Assembly (NCBI RefSeq): GCF_016278775.1
Contig: NZ_JADQBF010000099.1
Location: 1-42,698, forward strand
Length of the DNA: 42,698 bases
Source: Demequina sp.
Lineage (GTDB): Bacteria > Actinomycetota > Actinomycetes > Actinomycetales > Demequinaceae
Direction: 5' to 3'
Part shown: piece by piece, positions 1 to 7,455 of the stretch
Numbering within the stretch: the first letter of the stretch is position 1
Layout: every line of letters begins with the position of its first letter
Made by a program: the position numbers and the translations under genes
The notes under the pieces: model-generated
Database searches by the model: none
The model's input: only the letters and a program-made list of their open reading frames with translations
Told to the model about the DNA's origin: nothing

Positions 1-549
1 CACCAACGCATCGCCACCGTGACCCTCCCTCCCTCCCTCGACCACTCGCAGTCCGACTTTCTGGATGGCGCGGCAGCCAAGGACCTCATGGCGGGCCTGC
101 CCGCAAGCGTTCCGCAACGGGTGCCTCGCGCGAGGCTCGAGGCGTTCGCAAGCGTGGGCCTGACGCCCTCGCAGATTGCGGTGTGTCCGATCGTCACGCG
201 AGAGCACGCCTACGAGGCGGGAAAGAAGCTGCTGTCACTCCCGCCAGCCGAACGCCCGACGGCGATCGTCTGTCAAGCAGACGTGTACGCGTGGGGCGTG
301 TGGGACGCCGCGAGGGATCTGGGAATGCGCGTTCCGCAAGACGTCTCGATCACGGGCTTCGACGGGTTGACGGAGGGGGTGTTTGCCGCGCTGGACCTCA
401 CGAGCGTGGTCCAGGACGGCACCGAGAAGGGTCGCCTGATCGCGCGGTGGGTGACCCTCGCCTGCGAGGGCCCAGACGCGCCGCCGCCGTTTGACCTGCC
501 GCTCAGCGTCCGCTGGGGCACTTCCGCTGGCCCCGCGCCGCAGTCCTAG
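1..549 (+). CDS. LacI-family regulator, C-terminal ligand-binding part (5' truncated)
   Basis: The reading frame is already open at base 1 and runs about 182 codons to a TAG. The ATG-like starts inside it are not the true start. The C-terminal part (RPTAIVCQADVYAWGV, then VPQDVSITGFDG, then LTSVVQD) matches the periplasmic-binding-protein-like effector domain of LacI/GalR regulators, including the typical 'VPxDVSIxGFD' segment before the last strands. The DNA-binding helix-turn-helix lies outside the window, so neither target nor ligand can be read. Such proteins usually repress sugar-uptake genes. The stop overlaps the end of the convergent rskA gene by four bases. Family assignment is fairly sure; ligand unknown. 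Confidence 0.8.
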   Translation, partial: HQRIATVTLPPSLDHSQSDFLDGAAAKDLMAGLPASVPQRVPRARLEAFASVGLTPSQIAVCPIVTREHAYEAGKKLLSLPPAERPTAIVCQADVYAWGVWDAARDLGMRVPQDVSITGFDGLTEGVFAALDLTSVVQDGTEKGRLIARWVTLACEGPDAPPPFDLPLSVRWGTSAGPAPQS

Positions 550-1271
550 AGGCTGACAGCAGCGACCATCTCGCCCGTGGGTACGGCCGAGCCGCCCCGC
601 GGTTCCTCCGTGATCTCGAACTCAGTGACGTCCTTGAAGTCCGTGTGCATCATGGCCATGAACTTGCCATCGGCGTCCGGCATGAAGGTGGGGCCAGCCA
701 TCATCTGGCCGTCGTCAAGCACGAGCCACAGCTGATACTCCATGCCTTCTGCGGGCGCGGGCGCATCGAGCCCCATGAGCGCCACGCCGCCCATCCGCTC
801 GCTCATCACCAGATGGGAGGAGCCCAGGCTGAGTTCCATGGTGTGTGCGTCGGGCGCCGATGACACCATCATGACCTCGCGCTCGAGTGCCGACGCGTCG
901 GGAGCGTCGTCTGCGGTGGCGAGGACGGCGCCGATGCCCGTCACAGCAATCACCGCTGCGGCTGCAGCGCCGACGAGCGGCCAGCGGCGTCGCTTGCGCG
1001 GTCCGTGAGAGCCGGCGTCGCCAACGACGGTGGGTGGCAGCTGTGCCGTCTGGGCGGCCCTACCCATCACCGCGGCGCGTAGCGTCGCCGGGGGAGCGAC
1101 CGCCTCTGCGTCGACCAAGGTGGCTACGGCGTCGGACATGCGCGCACACTCCTCGCGGCATTCGGTGCATCCGCGCAGGTGATTCTCGAACAACTGACGG
1201 TCAACCTCGTCGACAGCGCCAACGACGTAGGGGCCGAGCAGCGAATGCGGATCGTCAATGGTGTCGTTCAT
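546..1271 (-). CDS. rskA: anti-sigma-K factor RskA-like, membrane-bound
   Basis: A 241-residue anti-sigma factor. The cytoplasmic N-terminus carries the zinc-binding anti-sigma motif H31-x3-C35-x2-C38. A basic patch (RKRRR) and one membrane segment follow at about residues 95-118, then an extracytoplasmic domain of the RskA type (QLWLVLDDGQ). It should hold the SigK factor at the membrane until released by regulated proteolysis, as known for mycobacterial RskA. Its ATG overlaps the sigK stop by four bases (ATGA), so the pair is translationally coupled. The outer domain is unusually rich in methionine (about 15 in roughly 110 residues, with MM and MAMM runs), perhaps a metal- or oxidant-responsive surface (inference). 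Confidence 0.88.
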   Translation of the reverse strand: MNDTIDDPHSLLGPYVVGAVDEVDRQLFENHLRGCTECREECARMSDAVATLVDAEAVAPPATLRAAVMGRAAQTAQLPPTVVGDAGSHGPRKRRRWPLVGAAAAAVIAVTGIGAVLATADDAPDASALEREVMMVSSAPDAHTMELSLGSSHLVMSERMGGVALMGLDAPAPAEGMEYQLWLVLDDGQMMAGPTFMPDADGKFMAMMHTDFKDVTEFEITEEPRGGSAVPTGEMVAAVSL

Positions 1272-1909
1272 CGCTCCTCCTCCCAGGCGTCGCGAAGCTT
1301 GATGAGTCCGTCCCTGATGCGGGCCTTGGCCGTGCCCAGAGGAATGCCGAGCGAGGCGGCCACCTCGCGATGGGTGAAGCCTTTCGCAAATGCGAGGTCA
1401 AGGGCCTCTCGCTGCCGTTCCGTCAGGAGAGCAAGCCCTTCGCGGACGCGCCGTACCTCCCACTCCCGATGCGCCATGTCGACCACCGTGTCGGGTTCGT
1501 CGTGGCTGCCTGTGATCGTGGAGCCGTGGGCCCGAAGTCGGTCAGTGTGTGCCTGCTCGGATCGCACCCTGTCGATCGCGCGACGGTGCGCCATCGTGAG
1601 AATCCAGGTGCGCCCGCTGCCTGCCTCTGGGCGATACCTGGCTGCGCGCCGCCACACCTCGACCAACACGTCTTGGGCGACCTCCTCCGCGATAGCGCGG
1701 TCGCGGACTACCCGCAGCGCGACACCAAAGACGGAAGCCGCTGTCGCGGTATACAACTCGTCGAAGGCCGACTCGTCGCCCCGGCCGACGCGCACCAACA
1801 GTTGGCCGATGACGGCTGAACGGCTGAGCGCGCCCTCGGCGGGGGCCGTCGGCGACGCGGCGGGTGCCGCCGCGTCGCCGACCACCCTCAGGTGCCGTTG
1901 CGAGTTCAC
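1268..1909 (-). CDS. sigK: ECF RNA polymerase sigma factor, SigK-like
   Basis: A 213-residue group IV sigma factor. Region 2 is visible at DESAFDELYTATAASVFGVA through AEEVAQDVLVEVW, and region 4 at LTERQREALDLAF...THREVAASLGIPLGTAKARI. Its partner anti-sigma gene rskA follows with a four-base overlap. I see no cysteine in the whole protein, whereas mycobacterial SigK is reported to carry a redox-sensing cysteine pair, so redox input here would have to come through RskA. It sits 27 bases after the small lipoprotein gene. With two SigK-type promoters upstream of that gene and of dipZ, the operon is probably autoregulated. Assignment to SigK rather than another ECF group rests on the RskA partner and the dipZ context. 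Confidence 0.87.
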   Translation of the reverse strand: MNSQRHLRVVGDAAAPAASPTAPAEGALSRSAVIGQLLVRVGRGDESAFDELYTATAASVFGVALRVVRDRAIAEEVAQDVLVEVWRRAARYRPEAGSGRTWILTMAHRRAIDRVRSEQAHTDRLRAHGSTITGSHDEPDTVVDMAHREWEVRRVREGLALLTERQREALDLAFAKGFTHREVAASLGIPLGTAKARIRDGLIKLRDAWEEER

Positions 1910-1936
1910 AGGGTCTCCTTGAGCGGAAGGCGGGGT

Positions 1937-2095
1937 CTACCCTTCGTCTTCCATCATGGCGTCTTCCGACATCATCGCGTCTTCCGACATGGCTGGCTCT
2001 TCAGACGAGTCGTCGTTGGGATCTCCGCAGCCAGCCAACAGGGCCGCCGTGAGCGCGATGGTGGCTGGGGCCGCGAGCATTCGTGATGTCTTCAT
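1937..2095 (-). CDS. methionine-rich mini-lipoprotein in the sigK operon
   Basis: A 52-residue protein starting at the ATG at 2095, with GGAGG four bases upstream. A longer frame to 2134 exists but would put the signal peptide internal. The lipobox LLAGC (Cys23) ends a classic lipoprotein signal, so the mature protein has only about 30 residues. These are acidic and built from near-repeats of MSEDAM (AMSEDAM-MSEDAM-MEDEG). No known domain. The repeats recall the Met-x-Lys/Glu-Asp pentapeptide proteins found beside some ECF sigma genes. In mycobacteria SigK drives the lipoprotein MPT83, whose fasciclin domain is absent here. Metal binding or sacrificial methionine oxidation are guesses. Confidence 0.75.
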   Translation of the reverse strand: MKTSRMLAAPATIALTAALLAGCGDPNDDSSEEPAMSEDAMMSEDAMMEDEG

Positions 2096-2141
2096 GATTC
2101 CTCCAGGTGTGGGGGTGATGGGGTGTGTCCCCACGGGGGTG

Positions 2142-2168
2142 ATTCGAGGCGACTGCTGTGCTGGATGG
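2142..2168 (-). promoter_or_regulatory. SigK-type promoter before the mini-lipoprotein/sigK/rskA genes
   Basis: Minus strand: CCATCC at 2168-2163, 15 bases, then TCGAAT at 2147-2142. This is one base off the CCATCC / CCGAAT consensus that I recall for the mycobacterial SigK regulon. It lies immediately after the dipZ stop and about 47 bases before the lipoprotein ATG, leaving room for a short leader with a ribosome binding site. Confidence 0.65.
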
Positions 2169-2170
2169 GA

Positions 2171-3865
2171 TCAGCCAAAGGTGAAGGCGTAGGCCTCGAC
2201 CCCTTCGGAGAACTCAAGCGTCATGACATCCTCCACTGGTACTCCCTCGTACAGGTCATACAGGTCGGACGTGCCGTCCACGCGCACGGTGCGGGTGACG
2301 TCTGGTTCGGATGAAAGGGTGACCGTGACCTCGCCGATGCCAGCGAGCACCAGGTGGACGTCCGCCGCGTAGAAGCGCAGGTTGAGGCGCGCGTCGGGGC
2401 CGGCGATGGCCCTCTCGCCTTCGATGGTCCAGGTGCCGTCGTAGGAGAAATGGTGGAGCTCTGGCGTGGGGGTACCGTCGTACGTCGCTCGCTCATCCGT
2501 GGCGACCCCATCGTTCTGGGCGTACGCCAGTCGCTGCCATCCCAGGTACAACTCGGGGGTTCGACCCTGAGTGTGATTGCCCGGATCCGCCTCGACGAGG
2601 TCCTGCGCCGGGGTGTCGAGCAACTCTTGAATGAGGCGCTCGGTGTCCTCGTAGCCACCCTCGCCGTAGTGCACCTGGCGCACCGTTCCCGTCTGGTCGA
2701 TCAGGTAGTGGGCTGGCCAGAACCGCTGGTCCCAGGCCCGCCATGTCTCGAAGTTGTTGTCGATGGCGATCGGGTACTCGATGCCGTAGCGATCAGCGGC
2801 GTCGTCGACATTGGAGACCACCTTCTCGAAGGTGAACTCTGGGGAGTGCACGCCAATGATCGTCAGCCCGTCGTCGCGGTACCGCTCGTCCCAGGCGGTG
2901 AGATACGGGAAGGTGCGCTGGCAGTTGATGCACGAGTAGGTCCAGAAGTCGAGCAACACCACCTCACCCTCGAGGTCCTTGAGGCTGAGCGCCTCTCCTC
3001 CCTCCGTGTTGAGCCATTCCTCGATCCCTACGAACTCGCGGGCTGGGCCGCAATTGGCCAGACGGTCGGAGGTCTGCTCCTCGCAGTCGTCGAACGACAG
3101 CTGGCCGGCCGGGGCCGCGGGCTGGTCCTCCCTGCCCGTGAGGGTGTCCAATTCGCCGCGCACACCGTTGTTGTTCTCGATCCGCTCTTGGATCTCGGCG
3201 AGCGTGCCAGGCACGATGCGCTGCAGTGGCTCAGCGATGTTGGTGGCGATGACCACCGAAGTAAGGATGAGAACCACACCCGATGCGACGCGGATCGCCT
3301 GCAGGCGCTCGCGCACGGCTCTGATGCGTGAGCCGATGCTCTGGCCGGCCACGCCGAATGCGAGCAGCGGGATGGCGATGCCAACGGAGAAGGCCACGGT
3401 CAGCGCCACGAGTCCCCAGCTGAGCCCGTTGGTCGCGGCCAATACGGTGATCGAGGCCAGTATCGGCCCGGCGCAGGGAACGAAGACGAGGCCTAGAGCC
3501 AGGCCCATGACAAAGCCGTTGCCGTCCCTGTTCAGTTGAGGAAGCCTGGTGCCCTGGAACGGGCGCTCCAGGATGTGGCCCACCGCCGGCACGGCCAATC
3601 CCACGCCGACGATCGCGAGCGTCACGATCCCGGCCCACCTGAGGACGTCGGCAGGAAGCCCGAGGCTTGACAACAGGATGCCGCCGAGCAAGGTGAACAC
3701 AGCGAAACTCGTGACGAGCCCTCCGACCACCACCAACGGTCGCCGACGGGATCGCGCCCCCTCTTGAATGGATGACGTCAGGATGGCGGGCAGCACGGGG
3801 AGCACGCACGGGCTGATGGCGGTGATGAGGCCGGACACGATGCCGACGACGGTCAGGGTGAGCAT
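2171..3865 (-). CDS. dipZ: DipZ-like cytochrome c biogenesis / thiol-disulfide fusion protein
   Basis: A 564-residue fusion. The first ~215 residues form a CcdA/DsbD-type membrane domain with the paired-cysteine signatures SPCVLPVLP (Cys20) and FVPCAGP (Cys131). A spacer follows, then a TlpA/thioredoxin-like domain with the active-site Cys312-Ile-Asn-Cys315 in a FWTYSCINCQ context, then the C-terminal beta domain seen in mycobacterial DipZ. It should carry electrons from cytoplasmic thiols across the membrane to extracytoplasmic partners. No ribosome binding site precedes the ATG. A SigK-type promoter ends seven bases upstream, so the message is probably leaderless. In Mycobacterium tuberculosis dipZ also sits between SigK-dependent genes, so the linkage looks conserved. 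Confidence 0.92.
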   Translation of the reverse strand: MLTLTVVGIVSGLITAISPCVLPVLPAILTSSIQEGARSRRRPLVVVGGLVTSFAVFTLLGGILLSSLGLPADVLRWAGIVTLAIVGVGLAVPAVGHILERPFQGTRLPQLNRDGNGFVMGLALGLVFVPCAGPILASITVLAATNGLSWGLVALTVAFSVGIAIPLLAFGVAGQSIGSRIRAVRERLQAIRVASGVVLILTSVVIATNIAEPLQRIVPGTLAEIQERIENNNGVRGELDTLTGREDQPAAPAGQLSFDDCEEQTSDRLANCGPAREFVGIEEWLNTEGGEALSLKDLEGEVVLLDFWTYSCINCQRTFPYLTAWDERYRDDGLTIIGVHSPEFTFEKVVSNVDDAADRYGIEYPIAIDNNFETWRAWDQRFWPAHYLIDQTGTVRQVHYGEGGYEDTERLIQELLDTPAQDLVEADPGNHTQGRTPELYLGWQRLAYAQNDGVATDERATYDGTPTPELHHFSYDGTWTIEGERAIAGPDARLNLRFYAADVHLVLAGIGEVTVTLSSEPDVTRTVRVDGTSDLYDLYEGVPVEDVMTLEFSEGVEAYAFTFG

Positions 3866-3872
3866 GACTGGT

Positions 3873-3899
3873 GTTCGGGGCGGTCGACCCCATGGATGG
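3873..3899 (-). promoter_or_regulatory. SigK-type promoter of dipZ, probably leaderless
   Basis: Minus strand: CCATCC at 3899-3894, a 15-base spacer, CCGAAC at 3878-3873, then seven bases to the dipZ ATG. Hexamers and spacing match the second copy at 2142-2168. With transcription starting about seven bases after the -10, the transcript would begin at or next to the start codon. Confidence 0.65.
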
Positions 3900-3904
3900 G
3901 GTTG

Positions 3905-4483
3905 CTACGGCTGGCGATGCGGAACGGCGTCGAGCCACTCCATCACGCGTTCCTCGAACAGGTCTGCCGCATCCGCGTCGTAGTCGGCGCTCGAGGGGTC
4001 AACAAACATGTGCCGCTTGCCGGCGTAGCGGTGCACGTGCGCCTCTGGCGCGTGCAGCAGCAAGGGCGCCAATTCGGAGGCGGGGACCCAGTCGTCGGGA
4101 TCGGCGACATGGATGCTGAGTCTCACGTTGTGCCGCCATTCGCCCCCGATCTCTTCCGGCGGCATGGCCCCGCCCACCAAGACGCAGTGGCGGATGCGGC
4201 GCCACTCTTGGGCGAGCAACTGGGCAGGAAAGGTTCCGAGCGCGAACCCCATGACCGTGTCGGCGGAGGGATGGTGAAGGGCGGCTCGGCGGGCAATGTC
4301 TTCTATCGCATCGTGGCCGATACGGCCCGCGTGCGCGACGCCGTCGTCGAGGTGAGGGAAGACTTTGCCACCGAACATGTCGGGAGCGTGCACCGTATGA
4401 CCGGCCGCGCGCAGGCGGTCGACGAGGAGGCACAGCCCCTCGGTCAGGCCCTGCGCGTGATGAAATAGCAAGATCTCGGCCAC
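3905..4483 (-). CDS. dienelactone hydrolase family protein lacking the nucleophile
   Basis: A 192-residue alpha/beta-hydrolase of the dienelactone hydrolase family (ILLFHHAQGLTEG at the N-terminus, PPEEIGGEW, IHVADPDDW, YAGKRHMFVDP). The frame stays open to 4774, but that part overlaps the opposite-strand gene. The GTG at 4483 matches the start of the fold, although its GGAG lies only two bases away. The nucleophile elbow reads GFALG, with Ala81 where the family has Cys or Ser, while the Asp (DPDDW) and His (GKRHM) positions remain. It may therefore be a non-catalytic relative or a ligand-binding protein. It ends just upstream of the dipZ promoter on the same strand. Confidence 0.8.
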   Translation of the reverse strand: MAEILLFHHAQGLTEGLCLLVDRLRAAGHTVHAPDMFGGKVFPHLDDGVAHAGRIGHDAIEDIARRAALHHPSADTVMGFALGTFPAQLLAQEWRRIRHCVLVGGAMPPEEIGGEWRHNVRLSIHVADPDDWVPASELAPLLLHAPEAHVHRYAGKRHMFVDPSSADYDADAADLFEERVMEWLDAVPHRQP

Positions 4484-4556
4484 AACTCCAGTGTGCGCCT
4501 CGAAACTGTCGAGCGCGACCGTTGCCGTGGAGTGTTCACGCGTGTCGAGCGCTCGG

Positions 4557-4562
4557 TAGCCT
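4557..4562 (+). promoter_or_regulatory. -10 box, leaderless promoter of the ICMT-like gene
   Basis: TAGCCT stands six bases before the ATG at 4569. No ribosome binding site is visible, which fits a transcript starting at the start codon. Confidence 0.5.
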
Positions 4563-4568
4563 GACCTC

Positions 4569-5048
4569 ATGGCTGACTCAGCGCGGCGCTTCACGTCCAG
4601 GGCATGGGGATGGTTTCTGGTCGCCACCCAGGGGGTGTTGTTCCTCGCAGTGGCCCTCTGGCCGTCGTCGTGGGGACCACAGGTGCCCGCTGCGCGTGAG
4701 GTCGGCGCTGCATTGATCCTGCTGAGCGCCGTCGGTGCCGCGGCCTCCGCTCTCCACTTGGGTCGCGCGCTCACCCCGCTGCCTCACCCCAACGGCACAG
4801 GTATGACGGCCCGCGGGGTGTACCGCTGGGTACGGCACCCGATGTACACCTCGGTGCTGGTCGGATGCGCGGGGGTGGCGACTGCGCGAGGAAGCCTCGC
4901 CGTGTGGGTCGTGACCGGGATCCTGGCGGCCTTCTTCGACGCGAAGACGCGGCTTGAAGAGGGACTCCTCGTCAGCACATACGACGGTTACTCCTCCTAC
5001 GCCGCGCGCACCGGCAAGTTCATTCCCGGCGTGGGACGGCGTCGCTAA
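4569..5048 (+). CDS. isoprenylcysteine carboxyl methyltransferase-like membrane protein
   Basis: A 159-residue membrane protein with four likely membrane segments. The C-terminal half has the methyltransferase signature of the ICMT/PEMT superfamily: GVYRWVRHPMYTS around residue 85, then a re-entrant segment, then E-E-x-L-x3-Y-x2-Y (LEEGLLVSTYDGYSSY). In such enzymes the RHPxY and E...Y residues bind S-adenosylmethionine near the inner face. Bacteria lack prenylated CaaX proteins, so the substrate is unknown; small lipophilic molecules are possible. It is divergent from the hydrolase gene and has its own leaderless-type promoter. Confidence 0.8.
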   Translation: MADSARRFTSRAWGWFLVATQGVLFLAVALWPSSWGPQVPAAREVGAALILLSAVGAAASALHLGRALTPLPHPNGTGMTARGVYRWVRHPMYTSVLVGCAGVATARGSLAVWVVTGILAAFFDAKTRLEEGLLVSTYDGYSSYAARTGKFIPGVGRRR

Positions 5049-5065
5049 CGCGCGCCACTGGTGAG

Positions 5066-5086
5066 GGCGCGAACCGAAAACGCGCC
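5066..5086 (+). terminator. hairpin after the ICMT-like gene
   Basis: Perfect six-base stem GGCGCG / CGCGCC with a nine-base loop, 18 bases after the stop. There is no T-run, as is common for actinobacterial terminators. Confidence 0.35.
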
Positions 5087-5087
5087 G

Positions 5088-5113
5088 TTATCAGATGTGA
5101 GTATGAACGATAA
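5088..5113 (+). promoter_or_regulatory. possible operator dyad upstream of the HTH regulator
   Basis: TTATC (5088-5092) and GATAA (5109-5113) form an inverted repeat with 21 bases from start to start, that is two helical turns. It lies 36 bases ahead of the regulator's -10 box. A self-bound operator is possible, but short dyads arise by chance. Confidence 0.25.
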
Positions 5114-5148
5114 TCCACAATCGGCACCAGGGGTAGGTGTCACTTCCC

Positions 5149-5154
5149 TACAAT
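5149..5154 (+). promoter_or_regulatory. -10 box, leaderless promoter of the HTH regulator
   Basis: TACAAT, seven bases before the GTG at 5162. This is the best -10 match in the window, and no ribosome binding site follows. Confidence 0.55.
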
Positions 5155-5161
5155 ACGAATT

Positions 5162-5716
5162 GTGGGGAGCCTCCAAGCGCAAGTGCTACTGCATCCGGTC
5201 AGGATGCGGGTTGTCCTTGCCATGGGCTCCGAAGATCTCACCACCAAGCAACTCTCCAAGAGCTTGCCAGACGTGGCACAGGCCTCGCTGTACAGGGCCA
5301 TCGCCCGCCTTGTTGATGCCGGGATCATCGCCGTCGTGGAGCGTCGCCAACGCGGCGGTGCCATGGAGCGCGTGTATCGCGTGGTCGACGCACCCGACTC
5401 GGAGCACTCCACGGCCACCGCGCATGGCTTTGTCGCCGCCGCAGACACGCTCGCGCGATCGCTGTCGGTGGACGCGGCGCAATGGGCCGCCTGCCCCGAC
5501 TGGGAACCCCATCAGGCTCACCTGCGACGCGAGGTCCTGCACCTGAACCGCGAGCAACTCGCAGAGTTCACCGCGCGCCTCGAGACGAGTTTCGACCGGG
5601 CGAGCGCCCAAGAGACGCACGACGAGGCGGTCACCATGGTCGTGACGTTCGCGACAATTCCTGCGCCGTCCGATGCGACCAGGGACCGCGGCGAGGACGA
5701 GCCCACGAGCTGGTGA
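5162..5716 (+). CDS. ArsR-like winged-helix transcriptional regulator
   Basis: A 184-residue protein whose first ~85 residues form an ArsR/HTH_20-type winged helix: LLHPVRMRVVLAMGSEDLTTKQLSKSL, recognition helix around ASLYRAIARLVDAGIIAVV, wing ERRQRGGAMERVYRVV. The rest is a mostly helical dimerisation or ligand region (LHLNREQLAEFTARLETSF). No metal-site cysteines are present. The GTG start is fixed by the -10 box seven bases upstream. It converges on an MFS transporter gene 64 bases away. Regulators of this type often control a nearby exporter, but here the two lack a shared promoter region, so that link is inference. Confidence 0.8.
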   Translation: MGSLQAQVLLHPVRMRVVLAMGSEDLTTKQLSKSLPDVAQASLYRAIARLVDAGIIAVVERRQRGGAMERVYRVVDAPDSEHSTATAHGFVAAADTLARSLSVDAAQWAACPDWEPHQAHLRREVLHLNREQLAEFTARLETSFDRASAQETHDEAVTMVVTFATIPAPSDATRDRGEDEPTSW

Positions 5717-5780
5717 ATCGCGTCGGTGTCGCGGCCGCGGGACGGATCGTCGTGGCCCAGCGCGCCTTACGGACTGGCGC

Positions 5781-7409
5781 TCAGTGGCGGAGGCGTCCTT
5801 TGCGATGACGAAGCGCACTGCGAGCCTTCGCCGCACCCTGTGTGAAAGCGACGGCGCGGCCGCGCGGTCTGAGCGCCGTCGGCCTGGTGCGCCGCGCCCA
5901 CGCCTGGCGTCGTTCCCGCAACGCGAAACGCGCCTGAACGGCCACGCGCAGTCGCCGTGGAACCCTGAGTCGCCGCAGCGTGTCGGCGTCCACGGTGGTG
6001 GTGATGGCCCCCGCAATCATGGTGATGGCAAGCGAGGCCACTGGCAACGCCCTTGTGCCCCACGTGGCCACGATGGTGGCGCCGACGACAGGCCCTCCCG
6101 CCACCCCGAAGTTCACCGCGGCGGTGTACATGCTCGCTCCTAGATCAGTGCGCCACGGCGTGTGCCGCATGGCCCAGTTCAGGAGTGCCGCAAGCAACGC
6201 CGCCCAACCGGCCGCCTGCAGCACTTGTGCCGCGATCGCCGACCATGGGGTCGCGAGCGCGAGGAGGCCCCAGGCCCCGACAAGCATCGCCAGACCCACC
6301 CTGACCGCATGGACGACATTGCGCGCAAGCAGCGGCGTCACGGCGAGCGTGGTCGCGACGGCAACAACGCCTCCCAAGGCAAAGAGCAGGGGAATGTACG
6401 CCGAGCTGATGCCCGCCTCGCGGGTGAAGAAGGGGACGATATAGGTCCAGCTGACGCTCATGCCAACAGTGGCGGTAAACGCCACGGCCAGGACCTTGAC
6501 AAACATCCGACGAGACGGAATGTCGCCGCGCGTGTGAGGCGTGTGGTGGCCTCCCACGCGGCGCGTTTCGCGAGGCAGTGCCAGGCTCAGAGCGACGGTG
6601 AGCAGCACCCCGAGTATTGCCAGACCCCAGTACGGAGCCTGCCAACTGAACGTCGTGCCCGTGAGCGTCACAAGCGGCGTGCCTACGACTCCCGCCGCGG
6701 CAGAGCCCACCATGACGCGCGTCACGGTGCGAGCGCGCAGATGGGGCGCGAACAGACTGGCGGCGGCGGGAGCCACCACCGCCCAAAACAGCGCGTGCGC
6801 TGCGGCGGAGATGATGCGGCCGCCAGCCAACTGGATCAGGCTTTGCGAAGACGCGGCAACGATGACCCCCACGGTCCACACGCCCAGCGTGACGGAGAGC
6901 GTGACTCTCTTGCTGACCTTGGAGGCCAGCAACGTCAAGGGAGTAGCGGCCATCACCACAGTCAGCGCGAAGACTGTCACCAGCAGGCCGATCGACGCAA
7001 TGGGTACAGCAAGCCCCGAAGCGATCGACTGACTCAACGCCACGATTGACGCTTCGTTGGCGCCCATTGCGAAGGCGCCGGTCGCAAGGGTTGCCAGCGC
7101 CACCTTGGCGTGGCGTGGCGACAACGCGATCGCCTCGATAGACCGAGTGCCAGCGTCGGCGTCGTCCACCACGACCGCGCTGGCGCTCGCGATGATCGGC
7201 ATCGACGCCGTGGTGACGTCTTCCTGTGGCTCAATGTCATCGTTCATGGAGACGCCGAATGTGTCCGAGTCGGTCACCAGGGGCAACTCTCTCGTGGGGT
7301 CGGGATCGTCGTGGACGATCGGCCCAAGGGTGTCGGACAAGCGCGTACTTCCAAGCGTGGTGCAAGTGACAGATGTGGCGGTGGGGCCCGCTCGCGCGGA
7401 CAGGCGCAC
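5781..7409 (-). CDS. MFS transporter, probable efflux
   Basis: A 542-residue major facilitator with about 12 membrane segments starting near residue 97 (VALATLATGAFAMGANEAS, then LLVTVFALTVVMAATPLTLL). The first-helix and loop 2-3 patterns resemble the AraJ/SotB/YdhP group of drug or sugar efflux proteins. The N-terminus has about 95 acidic cytoplasmic residues and the C-terminus about 60 very basic residues, both unusual for the family. GTG 7409 is preferred because AGGA lies eight bases upstream and TATGAT 26 bases upstream. ATG 7247 is a shorter alternative that still keeps all membrane segments. Substrate unknown. Confidence 0.8.
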   Translation of the reverse strand: MRLSARAGPTATSVTCTTLGSTRLSDTLGPIVHDDPDPTRELPLVTDSDTFGVSMNDDIEPQEDVTTASMPIIASASAVVVDDADAGTRSIEAIALSPRHAKVALATLATGAFAMGANEASIVALSQSIASGLAVPIASIGLLVTVFALTVVMAATPLTLLASKVSKRVTLSVTLGVWTVGVIVAASSQSLIQLAGGRIISAAAHALFWAVVAPAAASLFAPHLRARTVTRVMVGSAAAGVVGTPLVTLTGTTFSWQAPYWGLAILGVLLTVALSLALPRETRRVGGHHTPHTRGDIPSRRMFVKVLAVAFTATVGMSVSWTYIVPFFTREAGISSAYIPLLFALGGVVAVATTLAVTPLLARNVVHAVRVGLAMLVGAWGLLALATPWSAIAAQVLQAAGWAALLAALLNWAMRHTPWRTDLGASMYTAAVNFGVAGGPVVGATIVATWGTRALPVASLAITMIAGAITTTVDADTLRRLRVPRRLRVAVQARFALRERRQAWARRTRPTALRPRGRAVAFTQGAAKARSALRHRKGRLRH

Positions 7410-7435
7410 TCGGGTGTTCCTAGCGCAGGGCCTCG

Positions 7436-7441
7436 ATCATA
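7436..7441 (-). promoter_or_regulatory. -10 box of the MFS gene
   Basis: Minus strand TATGAT, 26 bases before GTG 7409, leaving a leader of about 20 bases that contains an AGGA ribosome binding site. No clear -35. Confidence 0.4.
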
Positions 7442-7455
7442 AGGCCCTTGTTGGC

